A program made the translations under genes and the position numbers. From assembly GCA_001596155.1 (NCBI GenBank), contig CP014771.1, positions 3,286,001 through 3,350,000 on the forward strand: a DNA stretch of 64,000 nucleotides, read 5' to 3'. The notes beneath the pieces were generated by a model. That model was not told where the DNA came from and did not search any database. It saw nothing but the letters and a program-made list of their open reading frames with translations. Shown piece after piece: positions 43,435 to 53,250 of the stretch; the stretch's first letter is position 1, and every line of letters begins with the position of its first letter. The stretch is from Hymenobacter psoromatis (GTDB lineage: Bacteria > Bacteroidota > Bacteroidia > Cytophagales > Hymenobacteraceae).

Positions 43435-44130
43435 GTGCCTACCGATTTGCCCACCGATACCTATTCTCAGCCCCTACGCCCGCCGGCGCGGCGCGGCAGT
43501 GTACTGCCTTTTTTTCTGCTGGCGCTGTTCGTTATTCTTATCGACCAGCTCTCTAAATATCTGGTAAATAAGCACATGCAGCCGGGGCTAAATGGGGAGA
43601 TTCTGCTCATTGGCCACTGGTTGAAGCTGCATTACACCGTGAACCCCGGCATGGCTTTCGGCGTGGAACTGCTGCCACCGCCCTATGGCAAGCTGTTGCT
43701 GACCGGCTTTCGGCTGCTGGCGGCGGGCGGCATCAGCTACTACATCGTGCGGCTGTGGCGGCAGCGGGCGGCGGCGGGCTTCATTGCCTGCATGGCGCTC
43801 ATCCTGGGCGGGGCCGTGGGCAACGTGATAGACTCGGTTTTCTACGGCGTCGTGTACCACAACGCGCCGTTTGGCTCGCCTACCCCCTGGTTTTTCGGGC
43901 AAGTCATTGATATGATTTACGTGGATATTTACGAAGGTTTTTTGCCCAGTGCCTGGCCTATTTTGGGTGGGAAATACGTGTCGTTGTGGCCAATTTTCAA
44001 CCTGGCTGACTCGTCCATCTTCATCGGCGTGGCGCTGATTCTGCTGCTGCAAGGGCGTTTTTTTAAGCAAACGGAAGAAAATACGGCGGCGACGCAGGAA
44101 TCTGACGCGGCGGAGGCATCCGTAGGATAG
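43435..44130 (+). CDS. lspA: lipoprotein signal peptidase (LspA), second copy
   Basis: The 231-residue protein repeats the features of the first copy: DQLSKYLVNKH, NPGMAFGVEL, VGNVIDSVFYGVVYHNAP and FNLADSSIFIGVALILLLQGRFF. Both catalytic Asp are kept, so it is probably active. The two genes share the GTG start, the N-terminal PPARRGSVLPFFLLALFVI segment and gene order, which points to tandem duplication followed by divergence. Whether the two serve different lipoprotein sets is not known. Confidence 0.94.
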   Translation: MPTDLPTDTYSQPLRPPARRGSVLPFFLLALFVILIDQLSKYLVNKHMQPGLNGEILLIGHWLKLHYTVNPGMAFGVELLPPPYGKLLLTGFRLLAAGGISYYIVRLWRQRAAAGFIACMALILGGAVGNVIDSVFYGVVYHNAPFGSPTPWFFGQVIDMIYVDIYEGFLPSAWPILGGKYVSLWPIFNLADSSIFIGVALILLLQGRFFKQTEENTAATQESDAAEASVG

Positions 44131-44146
44131 TACTATTGTTTATTCA

Positions 44147-44196
44147 ACAAGAAGCATCTTAGCAAAAGCAGAATTGCCAAGCTGAGATGCTTCTTG
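44147..44196 (+). terminator. hairpin after the lspA pair
   Basis: CAAGAAGCATCT and AGATGCTTCTTG pair with a long internal loop, then CTATTTTTG follows. It may end the lspA transcript. Confidence 0.7.
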
Positions 44197-44227
44197 CTAT
44201 TTTTGACCTTCTCGATTTTGTCAATTT

Positions 44228-44734
44228 ATGCGAAGTGACCGGCACATTCTGCGGCGTGAGTGGGAAGATGTAAGAGCCGATATTGAGCGCGTTATTCGAG
44301 AGGAAAATCTTCTTCCATCTGAGTTTCGTCCGCTAGGTATTCACGAGGACTGGAAGGCGATAGAGGAAAAAATTTACCATTCCTTTTGTCAACTGCATGA
44401 CCCAATTGCGCGGCCTACTTGGCTTTGGGCTCATTTTAAACAGCCTCATTACGCAGTGCTAGTTGACTACCCGGATGGTTTTCAGCTTCTGCTGAAGTTG
44501 GTTGAGCCAGCAGAAACAGTTTGGCTTTTCTTGGAAGGTGAAAACAACAAGTTCTGGTTTTACGAGGGAAAGATTGAGGCGATAGTAAAAGTTCTGGAAG
44601 AAAATATGTATGTTCAGGAACAATACATTGTATCAAAAAAGTATGAATGGCTGCTTTGTATCACACACCATGATGTGCTTTATGCCGCTGGTAATACCAT
44701 GCCTGACCGCTTGCGTCAACTGAAAGAAAGCTAG
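44228..44734 (+). CDS. hypothetical protein, possibly DUF6756-like
   Basis: A 168-residue soluble protein with HILRREWEDVRADIERVI, then EDWKAIEEKIYHSF, an aromatic core (WLWAHFKQPHYAVLVDYPDG, VWLFLEGENNKFWFYEG) and a C-terminal YEWLLCITHHDVLYAAG. It reminds me of DUF6756, but this is uncertain. Base composition is clearly more AT-rich than that of neighbouring genes, so it may have been acquired. The function is unknown; some proteins of this look are immunity-like. Confidence 0.6.
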   Translation: MRSDRHILRREWEDVRADIERVIREENLLPSEFRPLGIHEDWKAIEEKIYHSFCQLHDPIARPTWLWAHFKQPHYAVLVDYPDGFQLLLKLVEPAETVWLFLEGENNKFWFYEGKIEAIVKVLEENMYVQEQYIVSKKYEWLLCITHHDVLYAAGNTMPDRLRQLKES

Positions 44735-44773
44735 ACTAAAGCTCACTCAATAACCACTTGCATCTTTCAATAA

Positions 44774-46576
44774 ATGCCTTTACTCACCGTCGAAAACCTG
44801 ACCGTCGATTTTCACGCGCAGCGCGGCACTACCCGCGCCGTGGCCGACGTGTCGTTTGCGGTGGGTAGGGGCGAGGTGGTGGCGATTGTGGGCGAGTCGG
44901 GCTCGGGCAAGTCGGTGACGTCGCTGGCACTGCTGGGCTTGCTGCAAAAGCCCGCCGCGCACGTCGAGCGCGGCACAGCCACGTTTGTTTCTGAAAAGCT
45001 AGGGGAGGTGGACCTGCTCCAGCTCAGCGAAGCGCAGCTGCAACAGGTGCGGGGCAACGACATCAGCATGATTTTTCAGGAGCCCATGACTTCCCTGAAC
45101 CCCGTGCTGACCTGCGGCTACCAAGTGGTGGAGGCATTGCGGCTGCACACTTCACTCAGCAAAACTGAAGCCGAGGCCCGCACCATCGAGCTATTTACCG
45201 AAGCGCAGCTGCCGCGCCCGGCCGGTATTTTCAAGTCCTACCCCCACGAAATCAGCGGGGGTCAGAAGCAGCGGGTGATGATTGCGATGGCGATGGCCTG
45301 CCGCCCGGCCCTGCTCATCGCCGACGAGCCCACCACGGCCCTCGACGTGACGGTGCAGGCGCGCATTCTGGACCTCATCCGCGACCTGCGGCGCGACTAT
45401 GGCACGGCGGTGCTTTTTATCACGCACGACCTAGGCGTGGTGGCCGAGATTGCCGACCGCATCCTGGTCATGTATCGGGGTAGGGTGGTGGAGCAGGGCA
45501 CGGTACTCGACATCTTTACCAACCCGCAGCACCCTTATACCAAGGGGCTGCTGGCCTGCCGGCCGCAGCTGTCCATTGGCAAAACCCGCCTGCCGGTGGT
45601 GGCTGATTTTATGCAGGTTGACGCGGCCGGCAACCTCGTGGCGCGGGTGGCGGGGGTAGGAGCAGAGGCACTGCAAATCGACGCGGCCCAGTTACGAAGC
45701 AATTCTGACACTGCCAAAGCGTTCCCCGTGGAACAAAAAACGGGTTTGGTGCCGGCTCCTACCCCCCTGCTCCAGGTCGAAGACCTGCGGGTGTATTTCC
45801 CCATTCGCAAGGGCTTTTTTGCGCGCACCACCGAGTTTGTGCGGGCCGTGGACGAGGTGAGCTTTACCATTTACCCCGGCGAAACGGTGGGGCTGGTGGG
45901 CGAATCGGGCTGCGGCAAGACCACGCTGGGCCGGGCACTGCTGCGCCTCACGGAACCAACGGCCGGCCGCATCCTGTTTGAAGGCACTGACTTGGCCCGC
46001 CTGCTGACTGGGGAATTGCGCCACCGGCGGCGCGAGTTTCAGCTGGTGTTTCAGGACCCGTACGCGGCCCTGAACCCGATGCTGACGGTGGGCGAAGCTA
46101 TTCTGGAGCCGCTGCGGGTGCATGGGGTAGGCGGCAGCCGCGCCGAGCAAAAGGCTCGGGTGCGGGAGCTGTTGCGCACCGTGGGCATGAGCGACGACGC
46201 GGAGCAGCGCTACCCGCACGAGTTCAGCGGCGGGCAGCGGCAGCGCATCTGCATTGCGCGGGCACTGGCGCTGCGGCCCAAGCTCATCGTGTGCGACGAG
46301 TCGGTGTCGGCGCTCGACGTGAGCGTGCAGGCGCAGGTGCTCAACCTGCTCAACGACCTCAAGCGCGAGCTGGGCATTACTTACCTCTTCATTACCCACG
46401 ACTTGTCGGTGGCCCGGTTTATGAGCGACCGCCTGCTGGTGATGAGCCAGGGCAAAATCGTGGAAAGTGGCCCGGCCGCTGACGTATATGCCCATCCGCA
46501 GCACCCGTACACGCAGCAGCTGCTGGCCGCCATCCCGAGCGACGACCCGGCCCGCATCCGGGCGCGGGTGGGGTAG
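44774..46576 (+). CDS. peptide/dipeptide-type ABC transporter, fused double ATPase
   Basis: The 600-residue protein contains two ABC ATPase domains like fused DppD-DppF (as in YejF or GsiA). First: Walker A GESGSGKS (40-47), signature ISGGQKQR, Walker [14 protein letters not shown]; second: Walker A GESGCGKT (376-383), signature FSGGQRQR, Walker [14 protein letters not shown]. The oligopeptide-type C-terminal segments ([26 protein letters not shown]) follow each. It would power import of peptides or related solutes with separate permease and binding subunits, which are not in the window, so the cluster is incomplete here. Confidence 0.93.
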   Translation: MPLLTVENLTVDFHAQRGTTRAVADVSFAVGRGEVVAIVGESGSGKSVTSLALLGLLQKPAAHVERGTATFVSEKLGEVDLLQLSEAQLQQVRGNDISMIFQEPMTSLNPVLTCGYQVVEALRLHTSLSKTEAEARTIELFTEAQLPRPAGIFKSYPHEISGGQKQRVMIAMAMACRPALLIADEPTTALDVTVQARILDLIRDLRRDYGTAVLFITHDLGVVAEIADRILVMYRGRVVEQGTVLDIFTNPQHPYTKGLLACRPQLSIGKTRLPVVADFMQVDAAGNLVARVAGVGAEALQIDAAQLRSNSDTAKAFPVEQKTGLVPAPTPLLQVEDLRVYFPIRKGFFARTTEFVRAVDEVSFTIYPGETVGLVGESGCGKTTLGRALLRLTEPTAGRILFEGTDLARLLTGELRHRRREFQLVFQDPYAALNPMLTVGEAILEPLRVHGVGGSRAEQKARVRELLRTVGMSDDAEQRYPHEFSGGQRQRICIARALALRPKLIVCDESVSALDVSVQAQVLNLLNDLKRELGITYLFITHDLSVARFMSDRLLVMSQGKIVESGPAADVYAHPQHPYTQQLLAAIPSDDPARIRARVG

Positions 46577-46774
46577 GAGCTGGGCTTGGCAGCTGCGGCC
46601 GGGCAGTCGAATTTGCTTTGGTAATCTCATCCTTGCGGGTGGGCTGAACCTCATTTAGTTATCATCGTTCAACAACAATACCACCCAACGGCGGGCGGGG
46701 ACAAGCCCCGCACCCTACTTGGTCGCCTTCGTCAATCTTACCTCAAGCTGTCCGGCGGCCGTCTTACCCACTCA

Positions 46775-49327
46775 ATGAAAAACCCCCAAGACCCCGCCGC
46801 CCCCCGCGCCGCTCGCGCGAAGGCAGCCCCCACCACCAAGACTGCTACAGTCCCTACCCCCCCCGCGCCGGCCGGCCTCAGCCAGGACCTCGTGTACCGG
46901 CAGTTTGCCGATAACCCCGGCAAGGTGCTTGGCTATCGCCAGCTCTCGCGCCGCCTCGGCATCACCACCAAAGCCCAGCGTGAGGACCTGTTTGCTTACC
47001 TCAAGGAGCTCAAGCAAACCGGCCGCCTGGAGCTGGTTCAGAACGACGAATACCGCCTGGCCAACCCCACCGACCTGCAAGTGGCGGCCAGCGCCGCCAA
47101 GAGCCGGAAACCAGCTAAAAAAGCCCCGGCGGCCGCTGCGCCCGAGCCGGTGCTGGAAGAGGAATTTGGCCAGGACCCTATCGTGCATCGTCGCCGCTCG
47201 GCGGGTTTCGACCACCCCGGCGACGGGCCGGAGCGCCGGCCACACCGCGACAGTAATACCGTGATTGGCACGGTGTCGCTCGCTACCCCCCGCTTTGCGT
47301 TCGTAGTGCGCGAGGACGGCGAGGGCGATGATATCCGCGTCTTTACCGACCAGCTGCGCTACGCCCTCGACGGCGACCTGGTGCGGGTGCGCCTGCGCGG
47401 CATCCGCGACGGCCGCCTCACCGGCGATGTGGTGGAGGTTATCAAGCGGCAGCGCGTGGAGGTGGTGGGCCGCCTGCAGCTGCACGGCTCTATTGGCTTC
47501 GTGAAGCCCGACAACCGCAAGTCGTACTTCGATGTGATGGTGCCGCCCGACGGGCTGGCCGACTCGCGCAACGGCGACAAAGTGCTGGTGCGCATCACCG
47601 AATTCCCGGACCACGAAGGGCAGGGCAAAAACCCGGTGGGCACCATCGTGCGCAATTTCGGGGCGGCCGGCGAAAATGAGGCCGAGATAAATGCCATCAT
47701 GGCCGAATTTGGCCTGCCCTTCGAATTTCCGAGCGCGGTGGAAGAAGAGGCCGAGGCCATCTCAACCAAAATTTCGAAGGAAGAAATTGCCAAGCGGCGC
47801 GACTTCCGCGACGTGCTCACCTTCACCATCGACCCGGCCGACGCCAAGGACTTTGACGATGCGCTGAGCCTGCGCACGCTGGAAAATGGCAACTACGAAG
47901 TCGGCGTGCACATTGCCGACGTGACGCACTACGTGCGCCTCGGCACCGAGCTGGAACGGGAGGGTAAGAGCCGCGCCACGTCCGTTTACCTCGTGGACCG
48001 CGTGATTCCGATGCTGCCCGAAAACCTCTCCAACGGCCTCTGCTCGCTGCGGCCCAATGAGGATAAGCTGACCTTCTCGGCCGTGTTTGAGCTCGATGAA
48101 AAGGGTAAGCTGGTGGACTCGTGGTTTGGCAAAACCGTCATTCACTCCGACCGCCGCTTCAGCTACGAGGACGCGCAGGACCGCATCGAAACTGGCGAGG
48201 GCGACCTGGCCGCGGAGGTGAACCTGCTGAACAGCCTGGCCAAAAAGCTCTCGGCCGAGCGCTTCCGCAAGGGTGCCATTTCGTTTGAAACGCAGGAGGT
48301 GAAATTCAAACTGGGGGAGGATGGCAAGCCGCTGGGCGTGTACGTGAAGGAGCGCAAGGACGCGCATAAGCTTATTGAGGAGTTCATGCTGCTCGCTAAT
48401 AAGCGGGTGGCCGAGTTCGTGTTTGGCCTCAAAAAGACCAAGCCGCGCTTCACGATGGTGTACCGCACCCACGACGCGCCCGACCCCGACCGCCTGGAAA
48501 ACTTCGCCCTGTTTGCCCAGAAATTCGGCCACAAGCTAAACCTGAGCAACCCGAAAAAAATCAGCACTGAGCTGAATAAGCTCAGCGAGGATGTCGTGGG
48601 CAAGCCCGAGCAGAACGTGATTCAGGGCCTGGCCATCCGGTCCATGTCGAAGGCCATTTACACTACCGAGCCGCTGGGGCACTTCGGCCTGGCCTTCGCG
48701 CACTACTCGCACTTCACCTCACCCATCCGCCGCTACCCCGACATGATGGCCCACCGCCTGCTGGAGTACTATCTTGAAGGGGGTAAGAACGCGGCCGTCG
48801 AGCCCGTGGAAGAGGCGTGCAAGCATTCGTCGGCCCGCGAGAAGCTGGCGGCCAATGCCGAGCGCGCCAGCATCAAATACAAGCAGGTCGAGTACATCGG
48901 CGCGCATATCGGCGAAGAGTTTACCGGCGTCGTGTCGGGCCTCACCGAGCGCGGCATCTACGTCGAGATTGAGGCCAACAAGTGCGAAGGCATGGTGCGC
49001 ATTTCCGACATTCCGGGCGACACCTTCGAGCTGGACAAGGAGAACTACCGCATCGTGGGCCGCGGCTCGAAGCGCATCATTCAGTTTGGCGACGAGCTGC
49101 AAGTCATCGTCACCTCCGCCAACCTGCTCGACCGCACCATCGACATGGAGTTGGTCGATAATCGCCCCGAAGGCGTGAAGCAGCGCGAGCGCGCCGAGCG
49201 CGAAGCTGGCCGTGGTGGCCGCCCCGCCCGCAACCGCGACGGCAACAGCAGCAAGAGCGGCGGCGGCCACAAGGGCGGCTCCGGCGGCGGCCGGGGGGGT
49301 AGGGACGGCGGCAAAAAGCGCCGGTAA
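46775..49327 (+). CDS. rnr: ribonuclease R
   Basis: The 850-residue 3'-5' exoribonuclease has an N-terminal winged-helix region (about 35-80), cold-shock domains, the RNB catalytic domain with DPADAKDFDDALSL near 353-366, SKAIYTTEPLGHFGLAF and YSHFTSPIRRYPDMMAH, then an S1 domain and a basic tail GGRGGRDGGKKRR. The first 30 residues are Ala/Lys-rich. RNase R degrades structured RNA and helps in rRNA quality control. A long palindrome follows the stop codon closely. Confidence 0.96.
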   Translation: MKNPQDPAAPRAARAKAAPTTKTATVPTPPAPAGLSQDLVYRQFADNPGKVLGYRQLSRRLGITTKAQREDLFAYLKELKQTGRLELVQNDEYRLANPTDLQVAASAAKSRKPAKKAPAAAAPEPVLEEEFGQDPIVHRRRSAGFDHPGDGPERRPHRDSNTVIGTVSLATPRFAFVVREDGEGDDIRVFTDQLRYALDGDLVRVRLRGIRDGRLTGDVVEVIKRQRVEVVGRLQLHGSIGFVKPDNRKSYFDVMVPPDGLADSRNGDKVLVRITEFPDHEGQGKNPVGTIVRNFGAAGENEAEINAIMAEFGLPFEFPSAVEEEAEAISTKISKEEIAKRRDFRDVLTFTIDPADAKDFDDALSLRTLENGNYEVGVHIADVTHYVRLGTELEREGKSRATSVYLVDRVIPMLPENLSNGLCSLRPNEDKLTFSAVFELDEKGKLVDSWFGKTVIHSDRRFSYEDAQDRIETGEGDLAAEVNLLNSLAKKLSAERFRKGAISFETQEVKFKLGEDGKPLGVYVKERKDAHKLIEEFMLLANKRVAEFVFGLKKTKPRFTMVYRTHDAPDPDRLENFALFAQKFGHKLNLSNPKKISTELNKLSEDVVGKPEQNVIQGLAIRSMSKAIYTTEPLGHFGLAFAHYSHFTSPIRRYPDMMAHRLLEYYLEGGKNAAVEPVEEACKHSSAREKLAANAERASIKYKQVEYIGAHIGEEFTGVVSGLTERGIYVEIEANKCEGMVRISDIPGDTFELDKENYRIVGRGSKRIIQFGDELQVIVTSANLLDRTIDMELVDNRPEGVKQRERAEREAGRGGRPARNRDGNSSKSGGGHKGGSGGGRGGRDGGKKRR

Positions 49328-49330
49328 AAA

Positions 49331-49441
49331 GTAGCGCGAAGTTTCCACTTCGTGCGTGAGCGTAGCGAGCAGGCGGAACCGGGCTACCCCGTCCGCGAGA
49401 TGCTCGCTGCGCTCACGCGCGAAGTGGAAACTTCGCGCTAC
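49331..49441. repeat. 41-bp-arm palindrome
   Basis: Arms starting GTAGCGCGAAGTTTCCACTT (49331-49371) and their complement (49401-49441) differ at two positions around 29 bases. It fills the gap between rnr and the polyprenyl synthase gene. Confidence 0.85.
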
Positions 49442-49444
49442 TGG

Positions 49445-49452
49445 TACCTTTG
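49445..49452 (+). promoter_or_regulatory. TACCTTTG -7 box
   Basis: TACCTTTG ends six bases before the GTG at 49458, directly behind the palindrome. It gives an almost leaderless transcript, as seen for glyS. Confidence 0.6.
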
Positions 49453-49457
49453 CCCCC

Positions 49458-50429
49458 GTGCAAACCGACCTCTCCGCCCTCCTCCAGCAAGCCCTGACAG
49501 CGCTTGATTACGGCCAGCAGCCCGCCACCCTCTACGACCCCATTCGCTACATTATGGGCCTGGGTGGCAAGCGCCTGCGGCCGCTGCTCACGCTGCTCGG
49601 CGGCCAGCTCTTTACCGATGACCTCGCGCCTCTGGTGAAGCCCGCGCTGGCCACCGAGGTCTTCCACAACTTCACCCTGGTGCACGACGACCTCATGGAC
49701 CAGGCCCCATTGCGGCGTGGCCAGCCCACGGTGCATGAGCGCTGGAACGCCAGTACGGCCATTCTTTCGGGCGATGTGATGCTGGTGCGCGCCTACGAGC
49801 TGCTGGTCGAAAACGTGGCCCTATCCCTGCTGCCGCCGGTGTTGCGCCGCTTCTCCCAAACCGCCGCCGAGGTGTGCGAGGGCCAGCAGTGGGACATGAA
49901 TTTTGAAACCGAGACCAGCGTCACCATCGCCCAATACCTGGACATGATTCGGCTGAAAACGGCCGTGCTGCTCGGCTTTGCCCTGGAGCTGGGGGCCGTG
50001 CTGGCCGGCGCCAGCGCCGCCGATGCCGAGCACTTGCGGCAGTTCGGCACCGACATCGGCCTGGCCTTCCAGCTGCGCGACGACCTACTCGACGTGTATG
50101 GCGACGCGGCCACCTTCGGCAAGCGGGTCGGCGGCGACATCATTTCCGACAAGAAAACCTTCCTCCTGCTCACCGCCCAGGCCCAGGCCAACGCCACCCA
50201 GCGCGCCGCTCTGGCCCGCCATATCGGCCAGCCCGTGCCCGATGCTGAGGCCAAGGTGCAGGCCGTGCGCGCCCTCTACGATGAGCTGGAAATTCGCCCC
50301 CAGACCGAGGCGCTCATCAACGATTACTTCCAGGCTGCCTTGCAGCATTTGGAGCGGGTAGGAGCGCTCGTAGCCCGCAAGCAGCCCCTGCATCAGCTGG
50401 CTTTGCAGCTGCTGGAGCGCGAGTCGTGA
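49458..50429 (+). CDS. polyprenyl (all-trans) diphosphate synthase
   Basis: The protein (323 residues from GTG) has both aspartate-rich motifs of trans-prenyl synthases: LVHDDLMDQAPLRRGQPT and FQLRDDLLDVYGD, plus GGKRLRPLL near the N-terminus. It extends isoprenoid chains from IPP, for quinone side chains or similar lipids; the product length cannot be read from sequence. The longer frame to 49356 runs through the palindrome and is not real. Confidence 0.93.
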   Translation: MQTDLSALLQQALTALDYGQQPATLYDPIRYIMGLGGKRLRPLLTLLGGQLFTDDLAPLVKPALATEVFHNFTLVHDDLMDQAPLRRGQPTVHERWNASTAILSGDVMLVRAYELLVENVALSLLPPVLRRFSQTAAEVCEGQQWDMNFETETSVTIAQYLDMIRLKTAVLLGFALELGAVLAGASAADAEHLRQFGTDIGLAFQLRDDLLDVYGDAATFGKRVGGDIISDKKTFLLLTAQAQANATQRAALARHIGQPVPDAEAKVQAVRALYDELEIRPQTEALINDYFQAALQHLERVGALVARKQPLHQLALQLLERES

Positions 50430-50431
50430 GA

Positions 50432-50541
50432 AATGTGCGGTAAGCTTAAGCTTGCCGCGACTCGCCTACTTCCACTTCTTAATTCCAGCAAGCTAAAGCT
50501 TGCCCTATGCTACCCCCAGCAAGCTAAAGCTTACCGCACAT
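50432..50541. repeat. AAGCTTAAGCTTGCC/ palindrome
   Basis: The outer arms ATGTGCGGTAAGCTTAAGCT and AGCTAAAGCTTACCGCACAT match, and a third copy of AGCAAGCTAAAGCTTGCC lies in between. It separates the prenyl synthase and rhomboid genes. Confidence 0.8.
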
Positions 50542-50551
50542 CCGCCTACTT

Positions 50552-51196
50552 ATGCAAATTAATCCCATTCTGATTCTCATCGGCCTCACGGTCGCCATCT
50601 CCGCCTACGCCTGGTCCAAGCCCGAGCTCGTGCGCGCCTGGATAATGGAGCCCTACGTCATGGCCCGCTCCGGCGGCCAGTGGTACCGCCTGCTCACCTC
50701 CGGCTTCCTACACGCCGACTGGGCGCACCTGCTCTTCAACATGTTTGCCTTTTACTCCTTCAGCCCGGTGGTCCTGTCCACGCTGGCCCAGGGCTACGGG
50801 CCGGGGGCGGGGGTAGGGCTGTTTTTGCTGCTCTATCTGGGCGGCATTATCCTATCCGATTTGCCTACCTACTTCCAGCACCGCGACGACCCCGGCTACC
50901 GCAGCCTGGGTGCGTCGGGGGGGGTAGCGTCGGTGCTGTTCGCCAGCATTCTGCTATTTCCCGTCAATAGGAATGGCGGCGGCATCATCATCTTCCCCAT
51001 TCCCTTCCCCATTCAGCCCTTCATTTTCGGCTTCCTCTACCTGGCGTATTCCTGGTACATGGGCCGCCGCCGAGGCGACAACGTTAACCACGATGCCCAC
51101 TTCTACGGCGCGCTTTTCGGCGTGCTGCTCATTATTGCCCTCATTCCGGGGGTAGTCCCGGAGTTTGTCCAACAAGTAGGAAGTTTTAGATTCTAA
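50552..51196 (+). CDS. rhomboid-family intramembrane serine protease
   Basis: The 214-residue protein has six membrane segments. The catalytic Ser lies in GASGGVASVLFA and the catalytic His in NHDAHFYGALFG; the WYRLLTSGFLHADWAHLLFNMFAFYSF segment is the conserved loop and second helix of the family. It cleaves membrane proteins within the bilayer; its target is not known. Length and layout are normal for the short bacterial type. Confidence 0.94.
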   Translation: MQINPILILIGLTVAISAYAWSKPELVRAWIMEPYVMARSGGQWYRLLTSGFLHADWAHLLFNMFAFYSFSPVVLSTLAQGYGPGAGVGLFLLLYLGGIILSDLPTYFQHRDDPGYRSLGASGGVASVLFASILLFPVNRNGGGIIIFPIPFPIQPFIFGFLYLAYSWYMGRRRGDNVNHDAHFYGALFGVLLIIALIPGVVPEFVQQVGSFRF

Positions 51197-51288
51197 GCTC
51201 TTGTTAATCAGGTTTTTAACTATAATTAACGACCATCCTTCGTTTATCTGCGTAAAGGCGTGAACACCTCACTCTTTCGCTCCTGCTT

Positions 51289-51561
51289 ATGCAACGCTTC
51301 TCCACCATCGCCCGCCGCTTATCGCCAGCTTCCTTGCTGCCGCTTTTGCTGATTTTTGCCACCAGCTGCAGCCGCTACAACAATAGCGGCTCGCTCAGCA
51401 TCGCGGGCATTGTTTACCTGGTTCTGGCTATCTACGCGGTTGTCAGCCTGCTCAAGCAAGACTGGTCGCTGGGCAAAAAGCTCCTTTGGGGCGCCATCAT
51501 TTGGTTCTTCCCCATTGTCGGTTCCATCATCTACCTGCTGTTCTCCGGCCGTAGCAACTAG
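51289..51561 (+). CDS. small membrane lipoprotein with PLDc_N-like segment
   Basis: The 90-residue protein has a lipobox-like LLLIFATSC, then two hydrophobic helices with WSLGKKLLWGAIIWFFPIVGSIIYLLF, the pattern of the PLDc_N domain found at the start of cardiolipin synthases. Here it stands alone. The function is unknown. Confidence 0.75.
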   Translation: MQRFSTIARRLSPASLLPLLLIFATSCSRYNNSGSLSIAGIVYLVLAIYAVVSLLKQDWSLGKKLLWGAIIWFFPIVGSIIYLLFSGRSN

Positions 51562-51572
51562 CTGGTTGTAAC

Positions 51573-51635
51573 CCCAGCTAGCCATTAAAAAACCCTTAGC
51601 TTATCGAGCTAAGGGTTTTTTAATGGCTAGCTGGG
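51573..51635. terminator. strong bidirectional terminator (29-bp perfect stem)
   Basis: The 29-base arms (CCCAGCTAGCCATTAAAAAA and the next nine bases; mirrored at 51607-51635) are perfect, with a 5-base loop TATCG. It lies between two convergent genes and has A/T runs on both strands. Confidence 0.9.
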
Positions 51636-51643
51636 ATGCGCTA

Positions 51644-52267
51644 CTACTTCACCAACCGTTGCTTTTCCAGGCGAGCCACGCCCTTAACCAGCTCACCAGT
51701 ATTCGTAATCTGTTTGGCCTGCCAGTGGCCATCCGCTTGCTTCAATAGCTGCACCTCCACCACCATTGTGGTATCGTAGCGCGGCTGCGAAAACTCCAGC
51801 CCTACCAGCGCCTCGTTACCCTTGTCAGTCGTGTATTTGATGCCTTTGAACTTGCTGTCCGGCCCCACCACCCGCCCCGCCAGGCCCAGGAAAGAGATAT
51901 TGACTAAGCGCTTTGGCGCGGCCGCCTGCGCCTCTTCCAGCGAGCCCGTTTCCACGTAGCGCTGCACCTCGTTGTGGGCCGCCCTGGCCAACTGAGGCTT
52001 CAACAGGCTCAGGCCGCCGCGCAGCGCCAGGCCACCACCAGGTACCAGCGCCGTCAGGATGGAGCTTTGGCCGGCTACATCATCCACCAGGTGGCTCGTC
52101 ACGCTATTGATATCTACGTAGCGCTCAAATGTGGCCAGGTCGTGGGTTTGCGTGGCCGCTACCGCTTGCAGCAGCGCGTAGTCTGGCCCTGTTTTGCGGC
52201 TGTTGAAATAGTAGTAGCCACCAGCTACGACCACCAGCACCAGGAGGAGTAAAAGTATTCGCTTCAT
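51644..52267 (-). CDS. DUF2939-like membrane-anchored protein
   Basis: The 207-residue protein starts MKRILLLLLVLVVVAGGYYYF, a single membrane anchor, followed by DYALLQAVAATQTHDLATFERYVDINSVTSHLVDDVAGQ, the core of DUF2939. The remaining part with GGGLALRGGLSLLKPQLARAAHNEVQ also fits. No function is known for the family. The longer frame to 52555 is spurious. Confidence 0.8.
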   Translation of the reverse strand: MKRILLLLLVLVVVAGGYYYFNSRKTGPDYALLQAVAATQTHDLATFERYVDINSVTSHLVDDVAGQSSILTALVPGGGLALRGGLSLLKPQLARAAHNEVQRYVETGSLEEAQAAAPKRLVNISFLGLAGRVVGPDSKFKGIKYTTDKGNEALVGLEFSQPRYDTTMVVEVQLLKQADGHWQAKQITNTGELVKGVARLEKQRLVK

Positions 52268-52369
52268 CGAAAAGGATTGAACAGAAAAAGGGGGGTAGGG
52301 CGACTTAGAATCAGCCACAAAGCTACTGGCCAGCCGTCTGCCCGCGCCCTTGCCCGCGTACAATGGCCT

Positions 52370-53242
52370 ATGCCAGCATTCCTTCCTACCCCCCCTTCGC
52401 AAGGCCATCGGCCCGAAGTACACGGCCATCGCGGCTGCCGCGGCTTGCGCCCCGAAAACACGTTGCCCGCCTTCCTGCACGCGTTGGAACTGGGCGTTGA
52501 TGTGCTGGAGCTGGACGTAGTAATATCCGGCGACCGGCAGGTAGTAGTAGCTCACGAGCCTTGGCTATCGGCCCGCCTGGGCACTGGCCCCAGCGGGGAG
52601 CCTATTAGCCCGCAGCAAGAGCGCGCCTATAATCTTTACCAGATGCCTTACGCCACTATCCGCCGGTGCGTGGTCGGCGAGCTACCGCTGGCGGCTTTCC
52701 CCAAGCAGCTACCCGTAGCCACCTACCGCCCCCTGCTGCGCGACGTATTGCAGGCCGTTGAAAGCGCCTGCCGTCTGGCTGGTCGCCCCAGCGTAGGCTA
52801 CGCCGTTGAGGTAAAAAGCAGCCCCGCCGGCGACAATATTTTCCACCCTACCCCCCTGCCTTTCGTCGAGCTGGTGCTGGCCGAGTTGCAAGCTGCCGGC
52901 GTGGCCGAGCGCACCACTTTGCTGAGTTTCGACCCGCGGATTCTCCAAGCGGCGCGGGCGCAGGCCCCCCACCAGGCGCTGTGCCTGCTCAATGAGAGCC
53001 TCACCCCAGCGGCCATCTTGTTTGAAGAGCTGGGCTTTGTGCCGGACACCTACGGCCCCGACTTCGAGCTACTGTCCACTGAGACAGTACAAGCGCTACA
53101 AGGCGCTTATCCTGGCCTACGGCTCGTGCCCTGGACGCTGAACAGCTCGGTAGATTTTGCCCTGGCCCTGGAATGGGGAATAACCGGCATCACCACCGAT
53201 TATCCCGACCAGCTACTCGCGTTGCTATCCAAAGAGGTGTAA
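52370..53242 (+). CDS. glycerophosphodiester phosphodiesterase
   Basis: The 290-residue TIM-barrel protein carries the GDPD signature HGHRGCRGLRPENTLPAF with catalytic His and Glu and DVLELDVVISGDRQVVVAHEP, and ends with WTLNSSVDFALALEWGITGITTDYPDQL. It hydrolyses glycerophosphodiesters to glycerol-3-phosphate and an alcohol. No signal peptide is seen, so it is likely cytoplasmic. The ATG at 52370 follows the divergent neighbour by 100 bases. Confidence 0.93.
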   Translation: MPAFLPTPPSQGHRPEVHGHRGCRGLRPENTLPAFLHALELGVDVLELDVVISGDRQVVVAHEPWLSARLGTGPSGEPISPQQERAYNLYQMPYATIRRCVVGELPLAAFPKQLPVATYRPLLRDVLQAVESACRLAGRPSVGYAVEVKSSPAGDNIFHPTPLPFVELVLAELQAAGVAERTTLLSFDPRILQAARAQAPHQALCLLNESLTPAAILFEELGFVPDTYGPDFELLSTETVQALQGAYPGLRLVPWTLNSSVDFALALEWGITGITTDYPDQLLALLSKEV

Positions 53243-53250
53243 TGCATTAA

